From the NCBI RefSeq assembly GCF_008123515.1, contig NZ_VSSR01000005.1:62001-126000 (forward strand): a stretch of 64,000 bases of DNA. Direction: 5' to 3'. The translations under genes were made by a program, and so were the position numbers. This DNA is from Bradyrhizobium cytisi (GTDB lineage Bacteria > Pseudomonadota > Alphaproteobacteria > Rhizobiales > Xanthobacteraceae). Below are positions 1-9,492 of this stretch, piece after piece. The notes under the pieces were generated by a model, which saw only the letters and a list, made by a program, of their open reading frames with translations, did not search any database and was not told where the DNA came from. The stretch's first letter is position 1. Every line of letters begins with the position of its first letter.

Positions 1-1157
1 GCTACGGCTTCCTGGCCGAGAACGCCGAGTTCGCGGCCGCGGTCGAAGCAGCGGGGCTGATCTTCGTCGGCCCGACCGCGCAATCGATCAGGCTGATGGG
101 CGACAAGGTCGCGGCCCGGGAGGCTGCGCAAGCCGCCGGCGTGCCGACCGTCCCCGGCAGCGCCGGACGCCTGGAATCTGCCGACGCAGCCTTCGCATTG
201 GTCGAGAAGACCGGCTTTCCCGTGATGATCAAGGCCGCGGCCGGCGGTGGCGGACGCGGCATCCGCATCGCGCGTTCCGCCGAGGAATTCCATCATTTGA
301 TGCCTCAGGCACGGGCGGAAGCACTCGCCGCCTTCGGCGATGGCGGGCTCTATGTCGAGAAGCTGATCGAAGGCGCGCGGCACATCGAGGTACAAATCCT
401 CGGTGACGGGCGCGACGTCATCCATTGTTTCGAGCGCGAGTGCTCGCTGCAACGACGCCGTCAGAAGGTCTGGGAAGAGGCGCCCTCACCGTCGCTGACA
501 CCGGCGGTTCGCGACAGACTGTGTTCGTCGGCGGTCGCGCTCGCCAAGGCGGTGGACTATCGCGGCGCCGGAACGCTCGAATATCTCTATGACGACCGCA
601 GTCACGAATTCTACTTTCTGGAGATGAACACCCGGATCCAGGTCGAGCATCCCGTCACGGAGATGGTCACCGGCATCGACCTCGTCTGCGAGATGATCCG
701 GATCGCCGGCGGCGAGCCGCTCCGCATTCGCCAGGACCAGGTTCGGGTCCGCGGTCATTCGATCGAAGTCCGCATCAACGCCGAGGATCCGGCGAAGGGC
801 TTTCTCCCAAGCCCCGGCACAATCAATGCGCTCAGCGTGCCCAGTGGTGAAGGCGTGCGCTTCGACAGCATGCTCTATCAGGGCTACACGGTGCCGCCGT
901 TCTACGACAGCCTGCTCGGCAAGCTGATCGTGCACGACGTGGACAGACCGCGTGCGATCCGGCGGCTCGAGCGCGCTCTTGCCGAGCTCAGCGTCGAGGG
1001 CCTGGCAACGACAAGGCCCCTGCATCAGGCGCTCGCGCGCGATCCCGACGTTCAGGCCGCGCGCTTTCATACCGCCTGGCTCGAGCCATGGCTGGAAAAC
1101 CATGCGTCGTCGCTCGGCACCGCGGCGCCGTCACCGACCGCCAAGGTCGCGCAATGA
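1..1157 (+). CDS. Biotin carboxylase subunit (AccC family), 5' end outside window
   Basis: Frame 3 is open from the first base, so the gene starts upstream; about 385 codons are visible and roughly the first 80 residues of the family are missing. The ATP-grasp biotin carboxylase fold is clear: the glycine-rich ATP loop AAAGGGGRGIRI, the EGARHIEVQILGDG strand, ECSLQRRRQKVWEEAPSP and the catalytic EMNTRIQVEHPVTEM segment. The family carboxylates the biotin of a carrier protein using ATP and bicarbonate. It is followed after 43 bases by PxpB/PxpC-like genes, so it probably serves that catabolic system and not housekeeping fatty-acid synthesis (inference). A biotin carrier protein and a LamB/YcsF (PxpA) gene would be expected upstream, out of view. 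Confidence 0.93.
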   Translation, partial: YGFLAENAEFAAAVEAAGLIFVGPTAQSIRLMGDKVAAREAAQAAGVPTVPGSAGRLESADAAFALVEKTGFPVMIKAAAGGGGRGIRIARSAEEFHHLMPQARAEALAAFGDGGLYVEKLIEGARHIEVQILGDGRDVIHCFERECSLQRRRQKVWEEAPSPSLTPAVRDRLCSSAVALAKAVDYRGAGTLEYLYDDRSHEFYFLEMNTRIQVEHPVTEMVTGIDLVCEMIRIAGGEPLRIRQDQVRVRGHSIEVRINAEDPAKGFLPSPGTINALSVPSGEGVRFDSMLYQGYTVPPFYDSLLGKLIVHDVDRPRAIRRLERALAELSVEGLATTRPLHQALARDPDVQAARFHTAWLEPWLENHASSLGTAAPSPTAKVAQ

Positions 1158-1200
1158 CCGCGAGAGAACCCGCCCCGTCAGCAACAGGAGGCCGCTAGTC

Positions 1201-2076
1201 ATGCAAACCCGATTTTCCTACGGCGGCGATGAGCACATCTTCGCCGAGGTCGCTGAGTCCATGTCACTGGAGGCTTTCTTCAAGGGCCTGTTCGTCACCA
1301 ATGCGGTGCGCGACGCCAGGATCAAGGGCGTGACCGAGATCTGCCCGGCCAACGCGTCCTATCAGGTCAAGTTCGATCCGGATCAGATCAAGCCCGACGA
1401 CCTGCTTGCCGAGCTGAAACGGCTGGATTCCGCATCTGAAACATCCGCTCCGGTCATCAAGACGCGGATCATCGAAATCCCCGTGCTCTACAATGATCCC
1501 TGGACGCACGAGACCCTGATGCGCTTCCGCGAGCGCCATCAGGATCCCAACGGCACTGATCTCGAATATGCTGCGCGCATCAACGGGCTCGACGGGGTCG
1601 ACGCCTTCATCAAGGCGCACTCCAGCGCGCCGTGGTTCGTCTCGATGGTCGGCTTCGTCGCCGGCCTGCCGTTCCTCTACCAGATGGTGGAACGCCAGCG
1701 GCAGATCCAGGCGCCGAAATATCTGCGCCCACGCACGGATACGCCAAAACTCACCGTCGGGCACGGCGGATGCTTCAGCTGCATCTATTCGGTACGCGGC
1801 GCCGGTGGCTACCAGATGTTCGGCATCACGCCGATGCCGATCTACGATCCCAACCAGAAGATCAGCTATTTGCGCGACTTCATGTGCCTGTTCAAGCCGG
1901 GCGACATCGTGAAATGGAAGCCGATCGACCGAGCGGCCTATGACGCTGCCGTGGCCGATGTCGATGCCGGCCGTTTCGCGCCTGTTATCCGCGACGTTTC
2001 GTTTTCGCTAACCGAGTTCAACAACGACATCGACGCCTATAACCGCAAGCTCGAGGGGGTTCTCCATGGCAATTAA
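1201..2076 (+). CDS. pxpB: PxpB/KipI-like carboxyltransferase-fold subunit
   Basis: A 291-residue protein of the allophanate hydrolase subunit 1 / 5-oxoprolinase subunit B family. The ATG at 1201 is chosen because AGGAGG lies at 1186-1191; the frame stays open further upstream, inside accC. Family features are the GFVAGLPFLYQM segment and the PKLTVGHGGCF / GGYQMFGITPMPIYDP stretch in the C-terminal half. With PxpA and PxpC the family hydrolyses 5-oxoproline with ATP; relatives sit in urea carboxylase. It is longer than the roughly 220-residue E. coli PxpB because of an N-terminal extension, so the substrate may differ. It overlaps the next gene by 11 bases, indicating translational coupling. 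Confidence 0.82.
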   Translation: MQTRFSYGGDEHIFAEVAESMSLEAFFKGLFVTNAVRDARIKGVTEICPANASYQVKFDPDQIKPDDLLAELKRLDSASETSAPVIKTRIIEIPVLYNDPWTHETLMRFRERHQDPNGTDLEYAARINGLDGVDAFIKAHSSAPWFVSMVGFVAGLPFLYQMVERQRQIQAPKYLRPRTDTPKLTVGHGGCFSCIYSVRGAGGYQMFGITPMPIYDPNQKISYLRDFMCLFKPGDIVKWKPIDRAAYDAAVADVDAGRFAPVIRDVSFSLTEFNNDIDAYNRKLEGVLHGN

Positions 2077-3046
2077 AGTCTTGAAGCCCGGCCTTGCCAC
2101 CACCGTGCAAGACCTGGGGCGTCCCGGCTACTATCACATCGGCATTCCGCTCTCCGGCGGCATGGACCGTCACGCGCTTGCCGCGGCAAACCTGCTCGTG
2201 GGCAACGAGGAAGGCGCTGCGGTCCTCGAGGCCGTATTCATGGGGCCGGAGCTCGAATTCACCGATGACGCCCTGGTCGCAATCACCGGAGCCGAGCTGC
2301 CGCCGAAGCTCGATGGCGAGCCGCGCGAGACCTGGACGAGCTTCAAGGTGAAGCGCGGCCAAAAGCTGTCCTTCGATTTCCTCAAGCAGGGCGCCCGCGG
2401 CTATATTGCAATCGCTGGCGGCATCGACGTGCCGCTTGTCCTGGGCTCCCGCTCCACCTATGCGCTCGGCGCACTCGGCGGCTTCAAGGGCCGGAAGCTC
2501 GAAGCCGGTGACGAACTTCCGATCGGCAAAGCCGGTGCAGCCGTCAGGGATGGCCGCACAGTCGCGAAGGAGCTGCGCGGCCTGCCGGCGGCGATGCCGA
2601 CCGAACTGCGCGTGATGCCCGGGCTTTACTGGCACCGCATCACCGAGACGGCCGGCGTTGGGTTTTTCGGCGACACCTGGAAGGTCGCACCGGAAGCTGA
2701 CCGGATCGGCTACCGCTTCAAGGGCGGCAAGCCGCTCGAATTCGTGCCGCGCGAGCCGCCCTTCGGAGCCGGTTCTGATCCCTCCAACATCACCGATGCC
2801 TGCTACCCCTACGGATCAATCCAGGTTCCCGGCGGCACTGAGCCGATCGTGCTGCATCGTGACGCGGTCTCGGGCGGCGGCTATTTCATGGTCGGCACGG
2901 TCATCGCAGCGGACATGGATTTGATCGGCCAGCTCCAGCCCAACACTCCGGTGAAGTTCGTCAAGGTCGGGATGGATGAGGCCCTTGCGGCGCGCAAGAG
3001 CCGGGCCGGCTTGCTGGGCAAGCTTCGCAGTGCTCTATTGGCGTAG
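2066..3046 (+). CDS. pxpC: PxpC/KipA-like biotin-dependent carboxyltransferase-family protein
   Basis: A 326-residue member of the allophanate hydrolase subunit 2 / 5-oxoprolinase subunit C family. Signature segments are KPGLATTVQDLGRPGYYHIG at the N terminus, GGMDRHALAAANLLVGN at about residues 32-48, GYIAIAGGIDVP near residue 113 and PNITDACYPYG-like and PIVLHRDAVSGGGY segments near the C terminus. It is expected to act as a complex with the preceding PxpB-like protein, on a lactam such as 5-oxoproline or, with the biotin carboxylase, on a urea-like substrate. It overlaps the upstream gene and ends the operon; a hairpin follows at 3083-3109. Confidence 0.85.
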   Translation: MAIKVLKPGLATTVQDLGRPGYYHIGIPLSGGMDRHALAAANLLVGNEEGAAVLEAVFMGPELEFTDDALVAITGAELPPKLDGEPRETWTSFKVKRGQKLSFDFLKQGARGYIAIAGGIDVPLVLGSRSTYALGALGGFKGRKLEAGDELPIGKAGAAVRDGRTVAKELRGLPAAMPTELRVMPGLYWHRITETAGVGFFGDTWKVAPEADRIGYRFKGGKPLEFVPREPPFGAGSDPSNITDACYPYGSIQVPGGTEPIVLHRDAVSGGGYFMVGTVIAADMDLIGQLQPNTPVKFVKVGMDEALAARKSRAGLLGKLRSALLA

Positions 3047-3082
3047 GCGCTGAAGGGCCGTACGGTATCTGCGCCCCCGGTC

Positions 3083-3109
3083 GACCAAGCTCCGATACGG
3101 CGCTTGGTC
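3083..3109. terminator. Perfect 8-bp inverted repeat after the carboxyltransferase operon
   Basis: GACCAAGC at 3083-3090 pairs perfectly with GCTTGGTC at 3102-3109 across an 11-base loop, 37 bases after the pxpC stop. There is no T-run on either side, so it is only a possible terminator; a regulator-binding site upstream of the LysR gene is the alternative. Confidence 0.35.
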
Positions 3110-3256
3110 GCTCTGACCGTCCGCTATTCCACTATTGTGTTGCTCAAGTTGCCCGCGCGCAGACTAGGCACGGGAGTTGCATTGAAATCCTTTGCGCCCA
3201 AAAGCAGCGCTCAACCGCTCGTGAGTTAGGTAAAATCAAATATCGGATCGACCGTG

Positions 3257-4222
3257 ATGTCCGTTTCTCTGAAACAAATCCGCTATTTCGTCGCCGCCGC
3301 CGAGACGGGGCGTATCAGCCAAGCAGCCATCGACCTGAATGTCTCGCAATCCGCGGTCACCGCCGCGATCCAGCAACTCGAAGCCATCGTCTGTGCCCGC
3401 CTGCTGGAGCGCACCCCGACCGGCGTGACCGTCACCATGGAGGGCAACCGGTTCCTGTCGCAAGGACGCCAGATCCTTGCTTCAGTCGCCGAAGCCGTCC
3501 ACGGGACGCATATGTCCGCCGGTCCGCTGTTCGGAACGGTGCGCATTGGCGTCACCTATACCGTTTCCGGTTATTTTCTGCCGCGGCATCAGATGCGTTT
3601 CCAGGCAAGCTTTCCCGGGATCACAGTCGAGCTGTTCGAGATGCCGCGCGACGTGCTCGAACGCGCCGTCGTCGACGGTGCGCTCGACCTTGCGGTCATG
3701 CTGGTCTCGAACCTGCACAACAACGCCATGCTTGCGAGCGAGACGTTGTTGCGGTCGCCGCGCCGGTTGTGGCTTTCTCCCGATCATCCACTGACACGCG
3801 CCGAGCGCGTCCATCTCGCTGAGATCGCGACCTACCCTTACGTTATGCTCACCGTCGACGAAGCCAAGCACACGTCGATGCGCTACTGGAATGCCTTGTC
3901 GCTCGAACCGCGAACGATCTTCCGCACCTCCTCCGTCGAAGCCGTCCGATCCATGGTTGCGGGCGGAATGGGCATTACCATCCTGTCCGATCTCGTCTAC
4001 CGGCCCTGGTCGCTCGAGGGCCAGCGGATCGAGACCCGCGTCATCGAGAACGAAGTGCCCAGCATGGACGTCGGACTGGCCTGGCGCCGTGACACCGAAT
4101 TTTCCGATGCTGCGAAAGCGTATCGCGATTTCATGCGCTTTGCCGTGGCGGGCGTTGGTCCCGCACGTCCTCCGGTCGGCACCGACCACCGACAACGATC
4201 GGACGAGGCCATCGAAATCTGA
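3257..4222 (+). CDS. LysR-family transcriptional regulator
   Basis: A 321-residue regulator with an N-terminal winged HTH (SLKQIRYFVAAAETGRISQAA ... VSQSAVTAAIQQLE, residues about 3-60) and a LysR substrate-binding domain from about residue 90 (GTVRIGVTYTVSGYFLP onwards). A GTG lies in frame three bases before the ATG at 3257; neither has a strong Shine-Dalgarno. It lies alone between the pxpBC operon and an AraC regulator, in the same direction as both. LysR regulators usually act on an adjacent promoter, so the carboxylase/PxpBC genes or the hydantoinase genes are the candidate targets (inference). The effector is unknown. Confidence 0.93.
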   Translation: MSVSLKQIRYFVAAAETGRISQAAIDLNVSQSAVTAAIQQLEAIVCARLLERTPTGVTVTMEGNRFLSQGRQILASVAEAVHGTHMSAGPLFGTVRIGVTYTVSGYFLPRHQMRFQASFPGITVELFEMPRDVLERAVVDGALDLAVMLVSNLHNNAMLASETLLRSPRRLWLSPDHPLTRAERVHLAEIATYPYVMLTVDEAKHTSMRYWNALSLEPRTIFRTSSVEAVRSMVAGGMGITILSDLVYRPWSLEGQRIETRVIENEVPSMDVGLAWRRDTEFSDAAKAYRDFMRFAVAGVGPARPPVGTDHRQRSDEAIEI

Positions 4223-4351
4223 GATATCGGCCCCCGCTTATTTCGATTTGACGCCGTCATGTCGTCCTCGCCAAGCTTGGGCCGATCACGGCGGTCGGCG
4301 CGATGAAAGAGCGCAAGGCCCGAACGGGCGATGGCAGGGACGGAGTGCGGC

Positions 4352-5332
4352 ATGCAGGCCACTTATGCGACCAGCAATGTTCCCTCGCAAAATCGGCGGC
4401 ACTTCTGGCAGGACGTTGTCTCCAAGACATACTTCCCGCTTGATCTTGTCTTTCCCGGCGGCCGCGACTTCCACGCGAGCCTGGGCGCCTGGTCCATGGG
4501 CCCTCTCTCGGTCTCCCGCAATGTCTCGAATGGCCTGCTCTACAGGCGCCACGAACGCCACCTCGTGAACGAGCGGGAAGAATGTTTCCTCATCACGGTC
4601 CCGGAGCTCGCCGAAATCCGCTTCGAGCAGGACGGCAAGGATGTCCGGTGCCGGCCCGGCGCATTCGTGATCGAGCGAAGCCATCTGCCCTATGAATTCA
4701 GCCACGATGATCCGGCGGCGCTCTGGGTGCTGAAGATCCCAAGCGCCGTCTTGCGCGCAAGGATATCCCGTCCCGAACGCCTCGCAACCCTGCAATTCGA
4801 CGCCAACCGCAGCGTGGGTGCACTGTTCGTCGACACGCTGCGGCTTGCCGGCGACCGCATCGCGGACATGGACGAGGCGGCCCGGGCCGTGATGGGCAAG
4901 CATCTCATCGATCTCCTGGCGATGGTGATCGCGTCGGATGACCGCGTGCTGGTGGGCCATTCCTCGTCCGTTCGCAACGGCCACCTCCATCGCTGCGAGC
5001 AGTTCATTCGCACGCGTCTCGACGACATGCGACTCACGCCGCAAATGATCGCGGACGGCTGTGGCATCTCGCTCAGATATCTGCATCAGGTTTTTGAGGG
5101 AGAAGGCATCACCGTTTGCGCCTATATCCGGAACCAACGCCTGTCGATGTCCGACGCCATGCTGCGCGATCCCGGCTGCCGCAAGAGCATTTCGGAAATC
5201 GCCTACCTGTGGGGGTTCGGCGACCAGGCGCAGTTCAGCCGGAATTACCGCAGCCGGTTCGGCTGCACCCCGAGCGAGGCTCGCGCGGCGGCGCGCACCG
5301 CCCCTTGCCTGAAAGCTCATTCGCGCGCCTGA
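4352..5332 (+). CDS. AraC-family transcriptional regulator
   Basis: A 326-residue regulator with an N-terminal AraC-binding-like cupin region and a C-terminal double-HTH AraC domain (about residues 220-318: HLHRCEQFIRTRLDDMRLTP, CGISLRYLHQVFEGEG, then the hallmark ISEIAYLWGFGDQAQFSRNY). The ATG at 4352 is preferred because GGAG lies at 4342-4345; an in-frame ATG at 4331 has no visible ribosome site. It is 141 bases upstream of hyuA in the same direction and is a likely activator of the hyuAB-molybdenum hydroxylase genes (inference from position). Confidence 0.92.
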   Translation: MQATYATSNVPSQNRRHFWQDVVSKTYFPLDLVFPGGRDFHASLGAWSMGPLSVSRNVSNGLLYRRHERHLVNEREECFLITVPELAEIRFEQDGKDVRCRPGAFVIERSHLPYEFSHDDPAALWVLKIPSAVLRARISRPERLATLQFDANRSVGALFVDTLRLAGDRIADMDEAARAVMGKHLIDLLAMVIASDDRVLVGHSSSVRNGHLHRCEQFIRTRLDDMRLTPQMIADGCGISLRYLHQVFEGEGITVCAYIRNQRLSMSDAMLRDPGCRKSISEIAYLWGFGDQAQFSRNYRSRFGCTPSEARAAARTAPCLKAHSRA

Positions 5333-5473
5333 CCGACCTTTAGGCATCCGGCAGCCGGCGCCCGTGCGGCGGTCGTTGGTGCTCTCTCGCACAAATCTTC
5401 CTGCGCTCAGCGTCAAGAATTGCCGCCCCTGATCTGCCTATGATCGTCGATCGCAATTCGATGAGGAAGTCGC

Positions 5474-7501
5474 ATGGTGCAGAACCTTCGCGTGGCCGTC
5501 GACGTCGGCGGCACCTTTACCGATATCTGCATCATGGACGAGGCAACCGGCCTGATCCGCATCGAGAAGACGGCGTCGACCCCCGACCCCATCGACGGGA
5601 TCATGGGCGGTGTGTCCAAGGCCGGTGTCGATCTCGCCGAAGTGGCGCTCTTCTCCCACGGCACCACCGTTGCAACCAACGCGCTGATCACGCGCCGCCT
5701 GCCCCGCACCGCCGTGGTCACGACCAAGGGTTTTCGCGACGTCATCGAAATCCGCCGCGCCAACAAGGAAGACCTCTGGGATACCTACAAGGACGTCGTC
5801 AAGCCATACGTCCCGCGGCGCGACCGCCTGACCGTGCCGGAACGCGTCGACGCCGGCGGCATCGTGATCGAGCCGCTCGATGTCGAGGCAGCACGCAACG
5901 TCGCGCGTATTCTCAAGCGCCGCGGCGTTGCCGCGGTCGCGGTCTGCTTCATGAACGCCTATCTCAACGGAGCGAACGAGCGCGCCATGCGCGATATTCT
6001 CGTCGAGGAGATGCCCGACATCCCCGTCTCGATCTCCTCGCAGGTGCTTCCCGAAATCTTCGAGCACGAGCGGTTCTCGACCACGGTCGCCAATGCCGTC
6101 GTGAGCCCGGTCGTGGTCAGCTACACGAGCCGGCTCGGCGAGCGTCTCGCCGATGAGGGCTATACCCGCGATCTCCTGCTGCTGCACACCGGCGGCGGTG
6201 TCATGACGCCGGCCAGCGTCAAGGATTTTGCCGCGCGCCTTGCCGGTTCCGGAATTGCTGCCGGCGCCATCGCCAGCCGCTACATCGCCGGCCTCTGTGG
6301 CTTTCCCAACTCCATTGGCCTCGACATGGGAGGCACATCGACCGACGTCTCGCTCGCCTATGAGGGGCAGTCGCGCATCACCAAAGACTGGCACATCGAG
6401 TTCGGTTATCCGATCCGCTTTGCGTCCATCGAGGTCCTCACCATCGGAGCCGGCGGTGGATCGCTGGCCTGGACCGACTCGGCTGGCTCCCTGCGCAACG
6501 GCCCGCAATCGGCTGGCGCCTTTCCGGGCCCCGCCTGCTACAGCAACGGCAATACCCAGCCGACCAATACCGACGCCAACGTCACTCTCGGCCGGCTCGG
6601 CACAAATCTCGCCGGCGGCAAGGTGAAACTCGACCCCGCGCTGGCACGCCAGGCGGTCGAGGATGGCGTCGCAAAGCCCTTTGGCCTCGGCCTGCACGAG
6701 GCAGCCGACGCGATCGTCAAGGTCGCCAACGCCAACATGTCGGATGCCGTACGGCTGATCTCGATCAGCCGCGGCTACGACCCGCGCGACTTTGCCCTGG
6801 TTGCCTTCGGCGGCGCCGGCGCGCTGCATGGGGTCGATGTCGCCCGCGAGCTTGCGATCCCGGTCGTGATCGTGCCGCCCAACCCCGGCGTGACCTCGGC
6901 GCTCGGCTGTCTCCTGGTCGACATGCAGCACGATTTTTCGCAGAGCTGCATGACCGGCGCCGATGAGGCCGACGCCGCCGACATCGAAGCACAGTTCGCC
7001 GCTCTGGAGAAGGACGCGCTCGCCCGGCTCACCCACGAAGGCATTGCGTCACAGGATATCGTGCTCCAGCGATCGATCGACATGATGTACCGCGGCCAGT
7101 GGCGGTCGCTCGCGGTCCATGCACCGCGCCCCATCGGTGCGATCGCGGACCTCGTCCAAAGCTTTCATACCGAGCACAAGCGTGAGTACAATTTCCGCCG
7201 TGACAGCGCCCCGGTCAGCTTCTTCCGTCTCAATCTCAAGGCGGTGGGCGTCGTCCCCAAGGCGGAGTTCGCCATCCATGAACCGACCGGCGTGATCCCT
7301 GAGCCGGTTGGCCGCCGCAGGGTGTGGTTCGACGGCAACGGGTTGGACACGCCCGTCTACGAGCGCGACGACCTGCCCTGCGGCTTCTCTTTTCAAGGAC
7401 CCGCGATCGTCGAGCAGGTCGACGCGACGACCGTCGTACCGCCAGGCGCCTGCGCCGAGGTCGACAAATATCTCAACATCATCATCCGCGTGAAGGAGTG
7501 A
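5474..7501 (+). CDS. hyuA: Hydantoinase/oxoprolinase family protein, A subunit
   Basis: A 675-residue member of the HyuA / N-methylhydantoinase A / acetone carboxylase beta family, which phosphorylates its substrate with ATP in ring opening or carboxylation. Visible features are the N-terminal actin-like ATP motif VAVDVGGTFTDICIMDEATG, the second phosphate motif SIGLDMGGTSTDVSLAYEG near residue 285, TIGAGGGSLAW near residue 328 and FALVAFGGAGALHGVDVARE near residue 440. GAGGAAG just before the ATG is a fair ribosome site. It is followed after 3 bases by hyuB, with GAAGGAG at the junction; the two subunits are expected to form one enzyme. The exact substrate (hydantoin, 5-oxoproline or another cyclic amide) cannot be told. 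Confidence 0.93.
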   Translation: MVQNLRVAVDVGGTFTDICIMDEATGLIRIEKTASTPDPIDGIMGGVSKAGVDLAEVALFSHGTTVATNALITRRLPRTAVVTTKGFRDVIEIRRANKEDLWDTYKDVVKPYVPRRDRLTVPERVDAGGIVIEPLDVEAARNVARILKRRGVAAVAVCFMNAYLNGANERAMRDILVEEMPDIPVSISSQVLPEIFEHERFSTTVANAVVSPVVVSYTSRLGERLADEGYTRDLLLLHTGGGVMTPASVKDFAARLAGSGIAAGAIASRYIAGLCGFPNSIGLDMGGTSTDVSLAYEGQSRITKDWHIEFGYPIRFASIEVLTIGAGGGSLAWTDSAGSLRNGPQSAGAFPGPACYSNGNTQPTNTDANVTLGRLGTNLAGGKVKLDPALARQAVEDGVAKPFGLGLHEAADAIVKVANANMSDAVRLISISRGYDPRDFALVAFGGAGALHGVDVARELAIPVVIVPPNPGVTSALGCLLVDMQHDFSQSCMTGADEADAADIEAQFAALEKDALARLTHEGIASQDIVLQRSIDMMYRGQWRSLAVHAPRPIGAIADLVQSFHTEHKREYNFRRDSAPVSFFRLNLKAVGVVPKAEFAIHEPTGVIPEPVGRRRVWFDGNGLDTPVYERDDLPCGFSFQGPAIVEQVDATTVVPPGACAEVDKYLNIIIRVKE

Positions 7502-7504
7502 ACC

Positions 7505-9466
7505 ATGGCCGGAGATCTCCCGCTCGACCCCGTGACCTTCGAGGTCCTCAAGAACTCCTTCATTACCAGCGTCGACCAGATGGGCGAGCAGGTGCTACGG
7601 ACCTGCTACTCGTTCGTCATCTACAACCGCGATTTTTCCAGCGCCCTGCACGACGCCAAGGGCGAATGCGCCGCACAGGGCAATCAGGACATCGCCGTCC
7701 ATGTCGGTACGCTGCATTTCACCTGCAAGGACGTCATGCGCTTCTTCGACGGGGATATGCATGAAGGTGACGTCTTCGCCATCAACGACCCCTACGCCGG
7801 CGGCACGCATTTCCCGGATGTTCGCCTGATCCGGCCGATCTTCGCCGACGGCAAGATCATCGCCTTCAGCCAGTCGAACGGCCATTGGTCGGATGTCGGC
7901 GGCAGCGTGCCGGGGTCGTTCGACGTCTCCGCGCGCGAAATGTTCCGCGAGGGGCTGCGCATCACGCCGGTACGGCTGTTCGACAAGGGCCGCTTCTGCA
8001 AGGACGTCGCGCATCTGATCGCCTCGAACACCCGCGACCCGGTCTCGATCATCGGCGACATCCAGGCGCAGTCCCAGGCCACCCAGGTCTGCGAGCGCGA
8101 GATCCTGCGTCTCGTCAACAAATATGGTCGCAACACGGTCGAGACCGGTCTTGCTGCCGTGCAGGACTATGTCGAACGTTCGGTGCGCCAGCGCATTGCG
8201 GCCCTGCCCGATGGCGAATGGGAGACGGTCGACTTCATCGACCGCGACCCCGCCGGCGGCGAAGGCATGATCCCGATCCGTATCAAGCTGACGATCAAGG
8301 GCGACCGCGCCATCTACGACTTCACCGGCAGCCATCCAACCATCGGTTCGATCTACAACTCGGCCTTCGGTACGACCTTCTCGGCCGTTGCGGCCGGCAT
8401 GAAGACTTTCTTCCCGGATCTCCCGCTCAACTCCGGATTCTACCGCTGCTTTGAAATCATCGCGCCGGAAGGCTCAATCGTCGATGCCAAATGGCCGATC
8501 GCGGTCACCGGCTTCCTGATGCCGTTCGAGAAGATCATGAATTCGATCTACGAAATGTGGTCGAAGCTGATGCCGGAGCGCGCGCTCGCCTGCGCCTTCA
8601 ATCTCGAATATCTGCTCACCGGTGGTCTCGACGCCCGCAGCCCGGACAAGCCCATCTTCATGTTCTACGACTGGCTGCCCGGCGGCTGGGGCGGACGCAA
8701 CGGCAAGGACGGCAGCAACGTCACGACGGCATGCTTCGGCACCGGCCTGATGTCGCAGCCCGTCGAGGGCCAGGAGCGCGCCAACCCGATCCTGACCACG
8801 GAATGCGAAATTCTCAAGGACTCGCCCGGTCCGGGAAAATGGCGCGGCGGCGCCGGGGTGGTCAAGACGTCGCGCATACTGCAGGCCGAGAAGACCGTGA
8901 TCTCCTATATCTGCGACCGCGAGCGTGCGGTGGTATGGGGCATCGAGGGCGGCTTGCCGTCCATGCCGCACGGGCTGACATTGACCCGCGCCGACGGCAA
9001 AGGCGAAGAGCGGCTCGGCTCGATCTTCTCGGATGTCCCGATCGGTGAAGGCGATATCTTCTCGCGCCCGACAGCCGGCGGCGGCGGGTTCGGCGATCCG
9101 CTCGAACGCGACCCGGCCCTCGTGATCGAGGACATCAAGGACGACTATGTCTCGGTCGAGCGGGCTGCGAAGGATTATGGCGTTGTCGTGCATACCGTTG
9201 ACGCCGAGCTTTGCGAATATGAGGTCGACAAGGCCGCGACCGCAGCGCTTCGCACCAAAATCAAGGCCGAGCGTGTCGCCAATGTGCGGCTCGATCCTGA
9301 GATCGTGGCGAAAAATTATCGCAACGGCGCGATCGGCGTGCTCGACGTGATCCGCCAGCACGCCGTGATCCTCGACTGGGGCACCGGTGCTCTGCTTCCA
9401 AAATCCACAAGTCAGTTTCGCGAGGTGTTCGAGCGGCGCTCAGTGGCGAAGTGGAGCACGGGCTGA
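7505..9466 (+). CDS. hyuB: Hydantoinase B/oxoprolinase family protein, B subunit
   Basis: A 653-residue HyuB-family protein, partner of the preceding HyuA. Family segments seen are LDPVTFEVLKNSFITSVDQMGE at the start, YNRDFSSALHDAKGECAAQG near residue 40, AINDPYAGGTHFPDVRLIRP near residue 94, EILKDSPGPGKWRGGAGVV near residue 437 and the glycine-rich RPTAGGGGFGDPLERDP near residue 520. The last 80 residues continue beyond the usual core end. The start has a good Shine-Dalgarno inside the end of hyuA, so the pair is translated together. The stop lies 26 bases before the ATG of a molybdenum-hydroxylase FAD subunit, making one operon likely. Confidence 0.93.
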   Translation: MAGDLPLDPVTFEVLKNSFITSVDQMGEQVLRTCYSFVIYNRDFSSALHDAKGECAAQGNQDIAVHVGTLHFTCKDVMRFFDGDMHEGDVFAINDPYAGGTHFPDVRLIRPIFADGKIIAFSQSNGHWSDVGGSVPGSFDVSAREMFREGLRITPVRLFDKGRFCKDVAHLIASNTRDPVSIIGDIQAQSQATQVCEREILRLVNKYGRNTVETGLAAVQDYVERSVRQRIAALPDGEWETVDFIDRDPAGGEGMIPIRIKLTIKGDRAIYDFTGSHPTIGSIYNSAFGTTFSAVAAGMKTFFPDLPLNSGFYRCFEIIAPEGSIVDAKWPIAVTGFLMPFEKIMNSIYEMWSKLMPERALACAFNLEYLLTGGLDARSPDKPIFMFYDWLPGGWGGRNGKDGSNVTTACFGTGLMSQPVEGQERANPILTTECEILKDSPGPGKWRGGAGVVKTSRILQAEKTVISYICDRERAVVWGIEGGLPSMPHGLTLTRADGKGEERLGSIFSDVPIGEGDIFSRPTAGGGGFGDPLERDPALVIEDIKDDYVSVERAAKDYGVVVHTVDAELCEYEVDKAATAALRTKIKAERVANVRLDPEIVAKNYRNGAIGVLDVIRQHAVILDWGTGALLPKSTSQFREVFERRSVAKWSTG

Positions 9467-9492
9467 CCGATCGAACCGAGAGCGCGGACGAC

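Noticed and set aside
4286..5416. - strand open frame opposite the AraC gene
   Set aside because: Antisense shadow of a gene with a clear AraC HTH; the translation has no family features.
5438..7036. Long - strand open frame (532 codons) opposite hyuA
   Set aside because: It mirrors the codon pattern of the clearly coding + strand in high-G+C DNA; the composition is Arg/Gly/Asp/His-rich and no domain is recognisable.
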